Source: Malikia spinosa
GTDB taxonomy: Bacteria; Pseudomonadota; Gammaproteobacteria; Burkholderiales; Burkholderiaceae_C
Length of the DNA: 54,428 bases
Direction of reading: 5' to 3'
Assembly (NCBI RefSeq): GCF_002980625.1
Contig: NZ_PVLR01000017.1
Coordinates: 1 to 54,428, forward strand
The notes beneath the pieces were generated by a model that saw only the letters and a program-made list of their open reading frames with translations, ran no database searches and was not told where the DNA came from. Made by a program: the position numbers and the translations under genes. Below are positions 25,230-33,846 of this stretch, piece by piece (position 1 is the first letter of the stretch; the number at the start of each line of letters is the position of its first letter).

Positions 25230-28200
25230 CCGAAGATCAACTCGAACAGGAAACCCTGGGCTGGCTGTCCGAGCTGGGCTATGCGGTCCACAGCGGCTAC
25301 GACATCGCCCACGACGGCCCCAACCCGCAGCGCGCCAGTTACCGCGAGCTGGTGCTGGCTGGCCGCCTGCGCGAAGCCATCGCGCGCCTGAACCCCCAGG
25401 TGCCCACCGCCGCCCGCGAGGACGCGCTGCACCGGGTGCTCAACCTCGGCATCCCGTCGCTGCTGTCAGCCAACCGCGCCTTCCACAAGCTGCTGGTGGC
25501 CGGCGTGCCGGTGCAGTACCAGCGTGATGGCGAGACGGTCGGCGACTTCGTGCGCCTGCTAGACTGGTCGGACGCGACCCGCAACGAATATTGGGCGGTC
25601 AACCAGTTCAGCATCAAGGGCGCGCACCACACGCGCCGGCCCGACATCATCCTGTTCGTCAACGGCCTGCCGCTGGTGCTGATCGAGCTCAAGAACCCGG
25701 CCGACGAGGCAGCCGATATCTGGAAGGCTTACGACCAGCTCCAGACCTACAAGGCGCAGATCCCCGATGTGTTCCAGTACAACGAGGTGCTGGTGATCTC
25801 GGACGGCACGGACGCACGGCTGGGCTCGCTGTCTGCGAATGCCGAACGCTTCCAGCAGTGGCGCACCATAGACGGCGTCAACCTCGACCCGCTGGGCGAG
25901 TTCAACGAGCTCGAAACCCTGGTGCGCGGTGCCCTGGCCCCCCGCTATCTGCTCGACTACCTGCGCTACTTCGTGCTGTTCGAGGACGATGCTCATCTGG
26001 TCAAGAAGATCGCCGGCTATCACCAGTTCCACGCGGTGCGCGCCGCCATCGAGCATGTAGTGGCGGCATCCCGGGCCGACAGCGCGGCGAATATCCGCGG
26101 CAAGGGTGGCGTGGTCTGGCACACCCAGGGCAGCGGCAAGAGCATCACCATGACCTGCTTTGCCGCGCGCGTGATGCAGGAGCCCGTGATGGCCAACCCG
26201 ACCATCGTCGTCATCACCGACCGCAACGACCTCGACGGCCAGCTCTTCGGCGTCTTCAGCCTCGCCAATGACCTGCTGCGCGAGACCCCGGTGCAGGCCA
26301 CCACCCGCCAGGAGCTGCGCCGACTGCTCAGCCATCGGCCCTCGGGCGGCATCGTCTTTGCCACCATCCAGAAGTTCATGCCCGGCGAGGACGAGGACCT
26401 GTTCCCCGTGCTGTCCGAGCGGCATAACATCGTCGTGGTGGCCGACGAGGCACACCGCACGCAGTACGGCTTCGAGGCCAAGCTCAGGACGCGCAAGGTG
26501 TCGGGCGCCAGCTTTGGCGCTCTGACCAGCAGCGACGGCACGGACACGGCTCACGCGGCGACTGCCGAATTCACCCCGCCCGAGTACAAGACCACCTACC
26601 AGGCGGGCTACGCCCAGCACCTTCGCGATGCGCTGCCGAATGCCACCTTCGTCGCCTTCACCGGCACGCCCGTGTCCAGCACCGACCGCGACACCCGCGC
26701 CGTGTTCGGCGACTACATCCATGTCTACGACATGCAGCAGGCCCGGGAAGACGGCGCCACGGTCGCGATCTACTACGAGAGCCGGCTTGCCAAGTTGAAG
26801 CTGAAACAGGAAGACCTGTCGCTGATCGACGACGAGGTCGATGAGCTGGCCGAGGACGAGGAGGAAAGCACCCAGGCCCAGCTCAAGAGCCGCTGGGCCG
26901 CGCTGGAGAAGGTGGTCGGCGCCGAGCCGCGCGTAGCCAGCGTCGCGGCCGATCTGGTCGCCCACTTCGAGGAGCGCAACAAGGCCCAGGACGGCAAGGC
27001 CATGGTCGTGACCATGAGCCGCGACATCTGCGTCCACCTTTACAACGAGATCGTCAAGCTGCGCCCCGACTGGCACAGCGACGACCCGGAGCTCGGCGCG
27101 ATCAAGATCATCATGACCGGCAGCGCGAGCGACAAGGCGCTGCTGCGCCCGCATATCTATGGCAGCCAAATCAAGAAGCGGCTCGAGAAGCGCTTCAAGG
27201 ACCCGGCCGACCCGTTGCGCCTGGTCATCGTGCGTGACATGTGGCTAACCGGCTTCGACGCGCCGTGCGTCCACACCATGTACGTGGACAAGCCGATGAA
27301 GGGCCACAACCTGATGCAGGCCATCGCCCGCGTCAACCGGGTTTTCAAGGACAAGCAGGGCGGCCTGGTGGTGGACTACATCGGCATCGGCAACGAGCTG
27401 AAAGCCGCGATGAAGGAGTACACCGCCAGCAAGGGCCGCGGCAAGCCCACGGTCGATGCCCACGAGGCGCTGTCCGTCCTGCTGGAGAAGCTCGACGTGC
27501 TGCAGGCCATGCTGCACGGCTTCGACTACAGCGGCTTCCACACCGGAGGCCACAAGACGCTGGCGGGCGCGGCCAACCATGTGCTGGGCCTGAAGTCAGA
27601 AACCAAGGACAAGAACGGCAACTCGGTCCGGGACGGCAAGAAGCGCTTCGCCGACGCGGCGCTGGCCATGAGCAAGGCATTCAGCCTGTGCTGCACCCTG
27701 GACGAAGCCAAGGCAGTGCGTGACGAGGTCGCCTTCTTGCAAGCGGTCAAGGTGATCCTGACCAAACGCGATATCAGCCTGCAGAAGAAGACCGACGAGC
27801 AGCGCGACCTGGCGATCCGCCAGATCATCAACCAGGCGGTGGTGAGCGAGTCGGTAGTGGACATCTTCGACGCTGTCGGGCTGGACAAGCCGAACATCGG
27901 CCTGCTCGACGAGGACTTCCTGGCCCAGGTGAAGAACCTGCCCGAGAAGAACCTGGCGGTCGAGCTGCTGGAGCGCCTGCTTGAAGGCGAGATCAAGGCC
28001 AAGTTCGCCACCAACGTCGTGCAGCAGAAGAAGTTCAGCGACCTGCTGGCTAACGTCATCACCCGTTACCAGAACCGCAGCATCGAGACCGCGCAGGTGA
28101 TGGAAGAGCTGGTCGAGATGGCCAGGAAGTTCAAGGCCGCCGCCAGCCGAGGCGAGCAGCTGGGCCTGAGCGACGACGAGGTCAAGTTCTACGACGCGCT

Positions 28201-28447
28201 GGTGATCAACGAGTCAGCGGTGCGCGAGCTGACCGACGAGACGCTCAAGAAAATCGCACACGAGCTGACCGAGAACCTGAAGAAGAACATCAGCGTGGAC
28301 TGGGCCCAGCGCGAGAGCGTACGTGCCACGCTGCGTCTGATGGTCAAGCGGGTGCTGCGCAAGTACAAGTACCCGCCGGATCAGGCCGAGGAGGCGGTGG
28401 AGCTGGTACTGCAGCAGGTCGAGACGCTGGGGGAGGCTTGGGTTTGA
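25226..28447 (+). CDS. hsdR: Type I restriction enzyme motor/nuclease subunit
   Basis: DNA-translocating and cleaving subunit of the type I complex. The 1073-residue protein has an N-terminal PD-(D/E)XK nuclease ([10 protein letters not shown] near 138, LIELKNPAD near 152), a helicase motor with Walker [10 protein letters not shown] near 298-306, the DEAH box [12 protein letters not shown] near 405, the motif III-like AFTGTP and the motif VI-like [10 protein letters not shown], and a long helical C-terminus. The length and motifs are complete. It starts in the ATGA overlap of the membrane protein gene, so its translation now depends on a foreign gene rather than on hsdS. Confidence 0.95.
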   Translation: MTEDQLEQETLGWLSELGYAVHSGYDIAHDGPNPQRASYRELVLAGRLREAIARLNPQVPTAAREDALHRVLNLGIPSLLSANRAFHKLLVAGVPVQYQRDGETVGDFVRLLDWSDATRNEYWAVNQFSIKGAHHTRRPDIILFVNGLPLVLIELKNPADEAADIWKAYDQLQTYKAQIPDVFQYNEVLVISDGTDARLGSLSANAERFQQWRTIDGVNLDPLGEFNELETLVRGALAPRYLLDYLRYFVLFEDDAHLVKKIAGYHQFHAVRAAIEHVVAASRADSAANIRGKGGVVWHTQGSGKSITMTCFAARVMQEPVMANPTIVVITDRNDLDGQLFGVFSLANDLLRETPVQATTRQELRRLLSHRPSGGIVFATIQKFMPGEDEDLFPVLSERHNIVVVADEAHRTQYGFEAKLRTRKVSGASFGALTSSDGTDTAHAATAEFTPPEYKTTYQAGYAQHLRDALPNATFVAFTGTPVSSTDRDTRAVFGDYIHVYDMQQAREDGATVAIYYESRLAKLKLKQEDLSLIDDEVDELAEDEEESTQAQLKSRWAALEKVVGAEPRVASVAADLVAHFEERNKAQDGKAMVVTMSRDICVHLYNEIVKLRPDWHSDDPELGAIKIIMTGSASDKALLRPHIYGSQIKKRLEKRFKDPADPLRLVIVRDMWLTGFDAPCVHTMYVDKPMKGHNLMQAIARVNRVFKDKQGGLVVDYIGIGNELKAAMKEYTASKGRGKPTVDAHEALSVLLEKLDVLQAMLHGFDYSGFHTGGHKTLAGAANHVLGLKSETKDKNGNSVRDGKKRFADAALAMSKAFSLCCTLDEAKAVRDEVAFLQAVKVILTKRDISLQKKTDEQRDLAIRQIINQAVVSESVVDIFDAVGLDKPNIGLLDEDFLAQVKNLPEKNLAVELLERLLEGEIKAKFATNVVQQKKFSDLLANVITRYQNRSIETAQVMEELVEMARKFKAAASRGEQLGLSDDEVKFYDALVINESAVRELTDETLKKIAHELTENLKKNISVDWAQRESVRATLRLMVKRVLRKYKYPPDQAEEAVELVLQQVETLGEAWV

Positions 28448-28536
28448 CGGACACATTTCCGCAAGTGCCAAACATTAATTCAATAGTAAAATTTCTAAAT
28501 AACAAATGTTTTTAATGGGATAGAGAAAATTTAATC

Positions 28537-28920
28537 ATGGCAGTTAAATTCAATTTAGAGTCGTCTGATCTTGAAAATATCGGCATTATGGCAAGTGTTC
28601 CGCACGGCTCCAGTGCAGAAATCAATATGATCGACGTAAAAATCCGAGGCATGGAAAAAGGTCTTGAAGAAAGAGACGAAAATCCAGGAAAAATTCTCGC
28701 AACGCTACTTGGAGAGCTGGGAATTCAAGACGATCAGGAAAAGTTAAAAGCCTTCCAAGACCTTGTTTCCTCTCTAAAAGAGACACCAACACAAAGCAAA
28801 GAGGCGCTCAAAGAGAAAGTTAAAGAGTCGGCAATTTTTAGACTCCTGGGAAAAGCTGAGCCTATGCTGGGCATATTGTCTTCAGCTGTAGCCCTTGGCA
28901 TAGACTTAATAAGTATTTAG
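28537..28920 (+). CDS. Unknown island protein, paired with beta-helix gene
   Basis: A 127-residue protein with no family I recognise. The N-terminal 40 residues look like mixed strand (VKFNLESSDLENIGIMASVP), the middle is charged and helical (residues about 45-100) and the C-terminus is a hydrophobic helix (MLGILSSAVALGIDLISI) that could insert in a membrane. The DNA is markedly AT-rich compared with hsdR, and an AT-rich leader (AAAATTTCTAAATAACAAAT) suggests its own promoter. It is followed after 11 bases by the beta-helix-like gene. Confidence 0.6.
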   Translation: MAVKFNLESSDLENIGIMASVPHGSSAEINMIDVKIRGMEKGLEERDENPGKILATLLGELGIQDDQEKLKAFQDLVSSLKETPTQSKEALKEKVKESAIFRLLGKAEPMLGILSSAVALGIDLISI

Positions 28921-28931
28921 CCTAAATTCTT

Positions 28932-29240
28932 ATGAATACAGAGCTACAGAACGCGATTCGGCTAGCAATGTGCCGCGGCTGGATAAAAACTATTTCCAAG
29001 CCATCTCACATGCCCGAGACAAACAGGATCAGAAGTCTAAGCAGAAGCGGAATCACAATCAGCAACTGCTCAGTCGTTAACTGCAGAACTGCCATTCACA
29101 TTGAAGGTGGCAATCTGATGATTGATTATTCTCATATTGAAAACTGTGAGACAGCTATCGCTGCATCGGGTGATGCAGTTATTGATGCCTCATACATGAG
29201 CATCAATTATTGTAAGACAGTCTTCAAAGAGCTGGACTAG
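28932..29240 (+). CDS. Small right-handed beta-helix-like protein
   Basis: A 102-residue protein. After a polar N-terminus, residues about 38-100 show three to four short turns with the period of a right-handed beta-helix (GITISNCSVVNCRTAIHIEG, NLMIDYSHIENCETAIAASG, DAVIDASYMSINYC), with stacked asparagine/cysteine positions. No catalytic motif is seen. The gene follows the unknown 127-residue gene by 11 bases and is equally AT-rich, so the two are probably a pair. Such short beta-helix proteins are rare; function unknown. Confidence 0.6.
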   Translation: MNTELQNAIRLAMCRGWIKTISKPSHMPETNRIRSLSRSGITISNCSVVNCRTAIHIEGGNLMIDYSHIENCETAIAASGDAVIDASYMSINYCKTVFKELD

Positions 29241-29545
29241 AAGTTAATCCATCTGGTGGCGTCAAATTTAAAAACGGCTTAACGATCATTTTTTAGCCTC
29301 CATAAGTCGGAGTTATCGGCGGTTGGATGAATGTAATAAATCGATTGCCACCATTCGCCAAACTTGCTGCGAAGGGCCGTTTACGGCCAAGAGCAGACAC
29401 AGGAAGTATCTTCCAAAAACGGCTACTGGATGCGGCATCGATTGCTTTCAGGCACGACCCACGTCGGTGTTCGATGTTACGGAGCAGGTCACAGATCCGA
29501 TGCCACATAGCAGGGCAGTTGCGCTAAAACAAATTTATAACTCAA
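29241..29545. other. Intergenic stretch, island
   Basis: About 305 bases. Short frames on both strands are present but none has a ribosome site or recognisable similarity. The last 30 bases before the next gene are AT-rich. Confidence 0.4.
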
Positions 29546-30181
29546 ATGAAAAATCGCTATTATCCTCCTGAATTCAATAAAGATCATTTCAATTGCCCTC
29601 TATGTGGCGTCTATGCATCACAGAATTGGCATGAGTTGCAAGCAATGATCCCGCACAGTCACTGGATGGAAACCCCATTCAGATCTTCCCTGTGCGCTCA
29701 TTGCAAGCAAAGAAGCTATTGGTTTGATGGTCGAATGGTAGTTCCGACTGAAAGTCCTGTTGAACCACCTCATCATGATCTGCCAGATTCATGCCGTTCT
29801 GATTATGAAGAGGCCAGAGACATCGCCAGCCGTTCGCCTAGAGGTGCGGTTGCATTGCTTCGCCTTTGCCTCCAAAAGCTCATGCCTCATATTAATGAAG
29901 AGGGCAAGAACATTAACGATGACATTAAATCTCTAGTAACGAAAGGGCTTCCCTCGCTTGTACAGCAGGCGCTCGATGTTTGTCGGGTAGTTGGAAATAA
30001 TGCGGTTCACCCTGGCGAACTGAACATCGACGACACCCCAGAGATTGCGCATCAACTTTTTAAAATGATAAATTTTATCGTTGACGATCGCATCGCTAAA
30101 CCAAAAGAAATTCAAGCTCTCTACGCTCAACTCCCCCAAGGGGCAATTGATGCTATTGCTAAAAGAGATGGGAAAAAGTGA
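29546..30181 (+). CDS. Zinc-ribbon DUF4145 protein
   Basis: A 211-residue protein. The N-terminal part carries a zinc ribbon, CPLCG near residue 17 and CAHCK near 52; the C-terminal part is a DUF4145 helical domain (ARDIASRSPRGAVALLRLCL, then KNINDDIKSLV and VVGNNAVHPGEL). DUF4145 is HEPN-related and is found fused to or beside type I restriction subunits; the VGNNAVHPGE segment matches the HEPN-like loop R/NxxxxH. It may be an RNase-type or regulatory helper of the R-M operon upstream. No clear Shine-Dalgarno sequence precedes the ATG. Confidence 0.75.
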   Translation: MKNRYYPPEFNKDHFNCPLCGVYASQNWHELQAMIPHSHWMETPFRSSLCAHCKQRSYWFDGRMVVPTESPVEPPHHDLPDSCRSDYEEARDIASRSPRGAVALLRLCLQKLMPHINEEGKNINDDIKSLVTKGLPSLVQQALDVCRVVGNNAVHPGELNIDDTPEIAHQLFKMINFIVDDRIAKPKEIQALYAQLPQGAIDAIAKRDGKK

Positions 30182-31193
30182 ATTCTGGCCTGAGTTCTAA
30201 CCACCAATTCCACCGGACCTGCGCAAAGTATCGCGCAGAGCAGAGAATTCAGACGTTTAAATATTTACTTTTCTGTTGACAACTGACCGCACAGGGCCGC
30301 AATAAGACGTTTACCTCCAGTCTGCAGTGCATAGCCCAGCCTAGTGGATGAAAAGACGGACTGCCCCCGCCCCACAGGATGGGCATGAAGGTCTGGGACA
30401 GCAGTCCCGAGAGCATTAGCGATTTTTCTTCTGATAAGGCTGGTGATTTCACATCATGAAATCTGACGATTTCCACCGTCCCGGAATTCTCAGCGTTAAC
30501 GATCTAAAAAACTACAATTTTTCTCTGCAAGTCTGTGATTCAATTTAGAAAAATGAGGAGTTAGCGATTTTGGTTCTTTCCCTATATACAACCCTCTCAA
30601 AGACAAAGAAGAACAAGTAAAAACCTTTCGCGCGCACGCGAGACCTGGTCAAAGTACGACTCGTTGCCAGAGATCTCGGTGCCAGTTGCGACGATCAGGT
30701 CACGCATCGGGCCTGCCAGGGAGGTCACCAACCGGCCCTGAACTGATCTGCCGGCACAAAGCAAGCTCTGCCGTGGCCCGGTCACGCACCAGCTGATCGT
30801 TTTAGCTACCGACAAGGTATACGTGCTAGTACCTGGGCGCTGCGTACCCCAGAGAAGGGCTCAAATCGACCCATAGCGCGTTTTCTTTGTGAAGGGCATG
30901 AAAGGTTGGTACTCTGGTGTGATCAGGGCTTCTGGCGCATTCTACGACCTTCGGCTCACGATTTGCATCAGCACGTCCAGCGCAGGTCCGCACGACTCCG
31001 ACTCATCCGATTCACCTACATCCAGTCCAAGCAAGGCTGGAAGCACAAGCAATCTGTCACCCCACCCCTGAATTCCATCAGTCGATTCAATCCACATCAA
31101 GATCTTATTATTGCCTGCTGCAGTCCGAGGTTGACTCTCAATAATAGGTCTCAGGTCAGAAATTTTTGACCTGCAACCAACGAAAGGGAACGA
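30182..31193. other. Gene-poor kilobase, possible transposase remnant
   Basis: No intact gene in about 1 kb. On the plus strand near 30840-30955 a frame-shifted reading gives RLVLWCDQGFWRILRPS and, before it, TDKVYVLVPGRCVPQRR, which weakly resemble the small TnpB protein of IS66 elements (LVPGRxDxR, LLLWDxxGFW). If correct, an old IS66-type remnant lies here. Other parts show nothing recognisable. Confidence 0.3.
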
Positions 31194-31613
31194 ATGATGA
31201 CATTGCAAGATATGGCGGGCAGTCCCGCAGCGACCGTGAGAGAGCAGATCGCTATCAGTCAAGGACGTCTGGGGTTAAGCGACGATCAGCTGGCAGCAGC
31301 CTTGGGCTACGAATCTGGCAACCTGGTGGCGTGCATCAAGAAGGGATTGATGCGACTCCCTGCTGGCCGGGTACCAGAACTGGCGCAGGCACTTGAACTG
31401 GCCCCGGGGCACCTGATGCGGATGGTGCTCAAGGAACTGGACCCCACTACTCTAGCGGCGATAGAAACATGCTTGGGGCCGCTGCATTTGACCCCGGGTG
31501 AGGCACAGTTGATAACGACACTTCGCAAGGAGTCGAAGGGGAAAGGCATTGCACCTATCCTGCACAAGGCAGATTCGCTAGTGGCTGCCTTGGTGACAGG
31601 AGAAGCGCAATGA
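31194..31613 (+). CDS. Helix-turn-helix regulator
   Basis: A 139-residue protein with an N-terminal XRE-like helix-turn-helix (QGRLGLSDDQLAAALGYE, then GNLVACIKKGLMRLPAGRVP) and a helical C-terminus (MRMVLKELDPTTLAAIETCL). Ribosome site GAAAGGGAACG precedes the ATG. It overlaps the next regulator by four bases, so both are made together. Targets are unknown; they may control the island right end or the defence cluster. Confidence 0.7.
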   Translation: MMTLQDMAGSPAATVREQIAISQGRLGLSDDQLAAALGYESGNLVACIKKGLMRLPAGRVPELAQALELAPGHLMRMVLKELDPTTLAAIETCLGPLHLTPGEAQLITTLRKESKGKGIAPILHKADSLVAALVTGEAQ

Positions 31614-32032
31614 CCAGCACGAACAACAATTCCGACACGACTTCGGGTACTGAGCAACCAAAACGCCTTATCGACTACATCGACTCACATAAAAAGGCGA
31701 AAGGCTTATCCGATCAACAGATTGCCGAAAAGCTAGGTCTAAAGGAAGCAAGAAACTTGGAACTTCTCAGAAGTGGGCTTGTTATCCCTTCCATGAGCAT
31801 ACTCGCAAATGTATGCTTAGAAATGGATTGGAACATAACAGCTGGACTTATGGCCCTGAGCTCCGATAGAGACTTTGATTTCAACCTAAATATGCTGAAA
31901 GCCATACACCCATTCCAAATCAAAAACTATCAAGAGGTACTTGATGCCTGCGATGAAGTCAAAAGTGGCAAAAAGTCATTTATCAAACTTTCGTCCAACG
32001 GCATTGAAGTAATCGTGTATAGCGGGAAGTGA
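31610..32032 (+). CDS. Second helix-turn-helix regulator
   Basis: A 140-residue protein with a similar layout to its upstream partner: HTH at about residues 22-65 (DSHKKAKGLSDQQIAEKLGL, NLELLRSGLVIPSMSILANV) followed by a longer C-terminal domain (KAIHPFQIKNYQEVLDACDE). The DNA is more AT-rich than the partner gene, so the two are not a recent duplication. It starts in the ATGA overlap of the first. Function unknown. Confidence 0.65.
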   Translation: MTSTNNNSDTTSGTEQPKRLIDYIDSHKKAKGLSDQQIAEKLGLKEARNLELLRSGLVIPSMSILANVCLEMDWNITAGLMALSSDRDFDFNLNMLKAIHPFQIKNYQEVLDACDEVKSGKKSFIKLSSNGIEVIVYSGK

Positions 32033-32610
32033 AATCATAAATTGACGTGAAGTGAATAGGGTCCGCCATGTATGTGGTGGACCTTCTACCCCTTATGCGG
32101 AAGTGGGCTCGTCCTTGGCCCTTGGCGCCGTTTTTCCTGCTTGCCGGGAGAGCTTCCTTATAGGTGGCTTGTGCACAAGTCAGGCCGGTCTGACATGTCA
32201 CGCGTGAGCCGGTCCAGCAGCTGCTCGACGAGTCCCCTTCTCTCCGAGCGCTGACTGAACCGTCGGGTTGAACGCCCCGCAACCGCCATAGCTCCTGCCC
32301 TACGCCGATGAGAGCGTGTGAGGCTCGAGCACCAGGATTGCCCGAGACATGCATCACGGATGCCGCAGCTGTTGCTGCCAGCACGTCTACGGCCTGCTGT
32401 GCTCGAAGCCCTCGAACATCCAGCACAAGTCTGCACCCCACGCTACCTCGAAGCGAACCGGCTCGTGCAGAGCGCTGACCATGCCGTTCAAGCCCACGCC
32501 GCCATGAGCCCAAGCGCCCTCCCCTAGCTTCCTTCTTTAGTTGGCAAGCAGCCCGGGAACGACTGACTGTGGCCGCACGCCTGAGGCCACATAAGCTGTA
32601 AACCCTGTAC
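32033..32610. other. Gene-free stretch at the right island end
   Basis: About 580 bases with long but featureless frames on the minus strand that lack ribosome sites and have unlikely composition. I see no real gene. It leads to the putative arm-site repeat. Confidence 0.5.
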
Positions 32611-32612
32611 CG

Positions 32613-32634
32613 CAGTCTGTAAATAGTCTGTAAG
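32613..32634. repeat. Tandem 11-bp repeat, putative integrase arm sites (right)
   Basis: CAGTCTGTAAA followed directly by TAGTCTGTAAG; compare two exact CAGTCTGTAAA copies at 9167-9188. A further AGCTGTAAA lies just upstream at 32594. Same orientation as the left pair and 55 bases inside the right attachment repeat. Confidence 0.55.
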
Positions 32635-32645
32635 ACCACCCAGAA

Positions 32646-32674
32646 ACGAAAAAGCCCAGCTTGAAGGCCGGGCT
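32646..32674 (-). terminator. Terminator of the tRNA gene, island copy
   Basis: On the minus strand AGCCCGGC pairs with GCTGGGCT (one mismatch) across a 6-base loop, followed by TTTTT. It lies 17 bases behind the tRNA 3' end. Because it is inside the island, the element itself supplies a terminator to the tRNA gene it rebuilt; the ancestral one is now at 8952-8974. Confidence 0.65.
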
Positions 32675-32688
32675 AAGTCGTTGTTTTT

Positions 32689-32738
32689 AATGGTAGGGCG
32701 TCACGGACTTGAACCGTGGACCAAAGGATTATGAGTCC
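32689..32738. repeat. Right attachment site
   Basis: Fifty bases identical to 8990-9039. It covers the 3' 48 bases of the tRNA gene, so insertion of the element restored a complete tRNA. Identity ends in the anticodon stem. Similarity, weaker, continues outward past the terminator hairpins to CCCAGAAACGA on both sides (8940-8950 and 32639-32649). Confidence 0.93.
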
Positions 32739-32767
32739 TCTGCTCTAACCAACTGAGCTAACGCCCC
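32691..32767 (-). tRNA. tRNA with CAT anticodon (tRNA-Met, elongator)
   Basis: A 77-base cloverleaf with encoded CCA. Acceptor GGGGCGT pairs with ACGCCCT (first pair G-T), the D arm is AGCTCAGTTGGTTAGAGCA, the anticodon loop is CTCATAA on the stem GAGGA/TCCTT, and the T arm is CCACGGTTCAAGTCCGTG. It has no initiator features (the first pair is G-U rather than a mismatch, and the anticodon stem lacks three G-C pairs). A CAT anticodon may also belong to tRNA-Ile with lysidine; the methionine call is the more likely. The 3' two thirds come from the integrated island. Confidence 0.85.
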
Positions 32768-32791
32768 GAACCAAGCCTTAAATTGTAGCGT

Positions 32792-33817
32792 CTACTTGCC
32801 GTGACTCAGCGCATTGCTGACCAGTTTGGCCGTGATGTCGACGATCTGGATCATGCGGTCGTAGGCCATGCGCTGCGGGCCGATCACGCCCAGGGTGCCG
32901 ACCACCTCGCCGTTGACGGCATAGGGAGCGCTGACGACCGACAGCTCCTCGAACGGCACGATCTGGCTCTCGCCGCCGATGAAGATGCGCACCCCATCGG
33001 CCTGGTTCGAAACCTCGAGCAGCCGCATCAGCTGGGTCTTTTGCTCGAACAGGTCGAACATCCTGCGCAAATGGCCCATGTCGTGCGAGAACTCGCTGAC
33101 CGACAGCAGGTTGCTCTCGCCCGAAACCACCACATCGTCCTGCTCCATCGCCTCGCTGCCGGCGTCGACCGCCTTGACCATCAGCGAGGTGATTTCGCCG
33201 CGCAACGCGTCGACCTCGGTCTTCAGGCGCAGGCGTACCTCGTCCATCGCGAGCCCGGCGTAATGCGCGTTGAGGAAGTTGGCCGCCTCCTGCAGCTGCT
33301 GCTGGCTGTAGTCGGTCTGGGTGTGGATGATGCGGTTTTGCACATCGCCGTCGGGCGAGACCAGGATCACGAGCACGCGCCGCTCGGACAGGCTCAGGAA
33401 TTCGATATGGCGAAACACCGAGGGCCGGCGCGGCGTCATGACGACACCAACGAACTGCGACAGGTTCGACAGCAGCAGCGCGGCCTGGCTCAGGACCTGG
33501 CGTGGCTGTTCGGCCGCCAGACCCGACCCGGCCAGGCCATCGACCACGGCCAGGCGCTCGCGCCGTACGGTCAGCATGGTATCGACGAACAGGCGATAGC
33601 CGCGCGCGGTCGGAATGCGCCCGGCCGAGGTGTGCGGACTGACGATCAGGCCGAGGTCCTCGAGGTCGCTCATGACGTTGCGCACTGTCGCTGGCGACAG
33701 TTCCAGCCCGGCTGCGCGCGAGAGCGTGCGCGAACCGACCGGCTCGCCGTCGGCGATGTAGCGCTCGACCAGGGTCTTGAGCAGCAGTTTGGAGCGGTCG
33801 TCTAACATGCGGGCCAT
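32792..33817 (-). CDS. hrcA: Heat-inducible transcription repressor HrcA
   Basis: Repressor of groESL/dnaK-type operons through the CIRCE operator. The 341-residue protein has the N-terminal winged-helix ([55 protein letters not shown]) and the C-terminal signature region ([20 protein letters not shown], followed by a residue stretch on state-dependent binding). Length is normal. The start [10 protein letters not shown] was chosen. It lies back to back with nadK, with only 29 bases between the two start codons, and its end faces the tRNA gene. Confidence 0.95.
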   Translation of the reverse strand: MARMLDDRSKLLLKTLVERYIADGEPVGSRTLSRAAGLELSPATVRNVMSDLEDLGLIVSPHTSAGRIPTARGYRLFVDTMLTVRRERLAVVDGLAGSGLAAEQPRQVLSQAALLLSNLSQFVGVVMTPRRPSVFRHIEFLSLSERRVLVILVSPDGDVQNRIIHTQTDYSQQQLQEAANFLNAHYAGLAMDEVRLRLKTEVDALRGEITSLMVKAVDAGSEAMEQDDVVVSGESNLLSVSEFSHDMGHLRRMFDLFEQKTQLMRLLEVSNQADGVRIFIGGESQIVPFEELSVVSAPYAVNGEVVGTLGVIGPQRMAYDRMIQIVDITAKLVSNALSHGK

Positions 33818-33846
33818 TGTAGAAAAGCTTGTGATTTAATTTGAGG

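Noticed and set aside
29293-29571. Short frames on both strands between the beta-helix and DUF4145 genes
   Set aside because: No start signal, no similarity, and the frames on the two strands overlap each other.
31983-32639. A 218-codon minus-strand frame at the right island end
   Set aside because: No ribosome site, odd Arg/Ser-rich composition and overlap with the arm-site repeats; nothing recognisable.
32801-33805. A 334-codon plus-strand frame over hrcA
   Set aside because: Antisense shadow of hrcA; composition dominated by Asp, His, Ala and Gln typical of reversed coding DNA.
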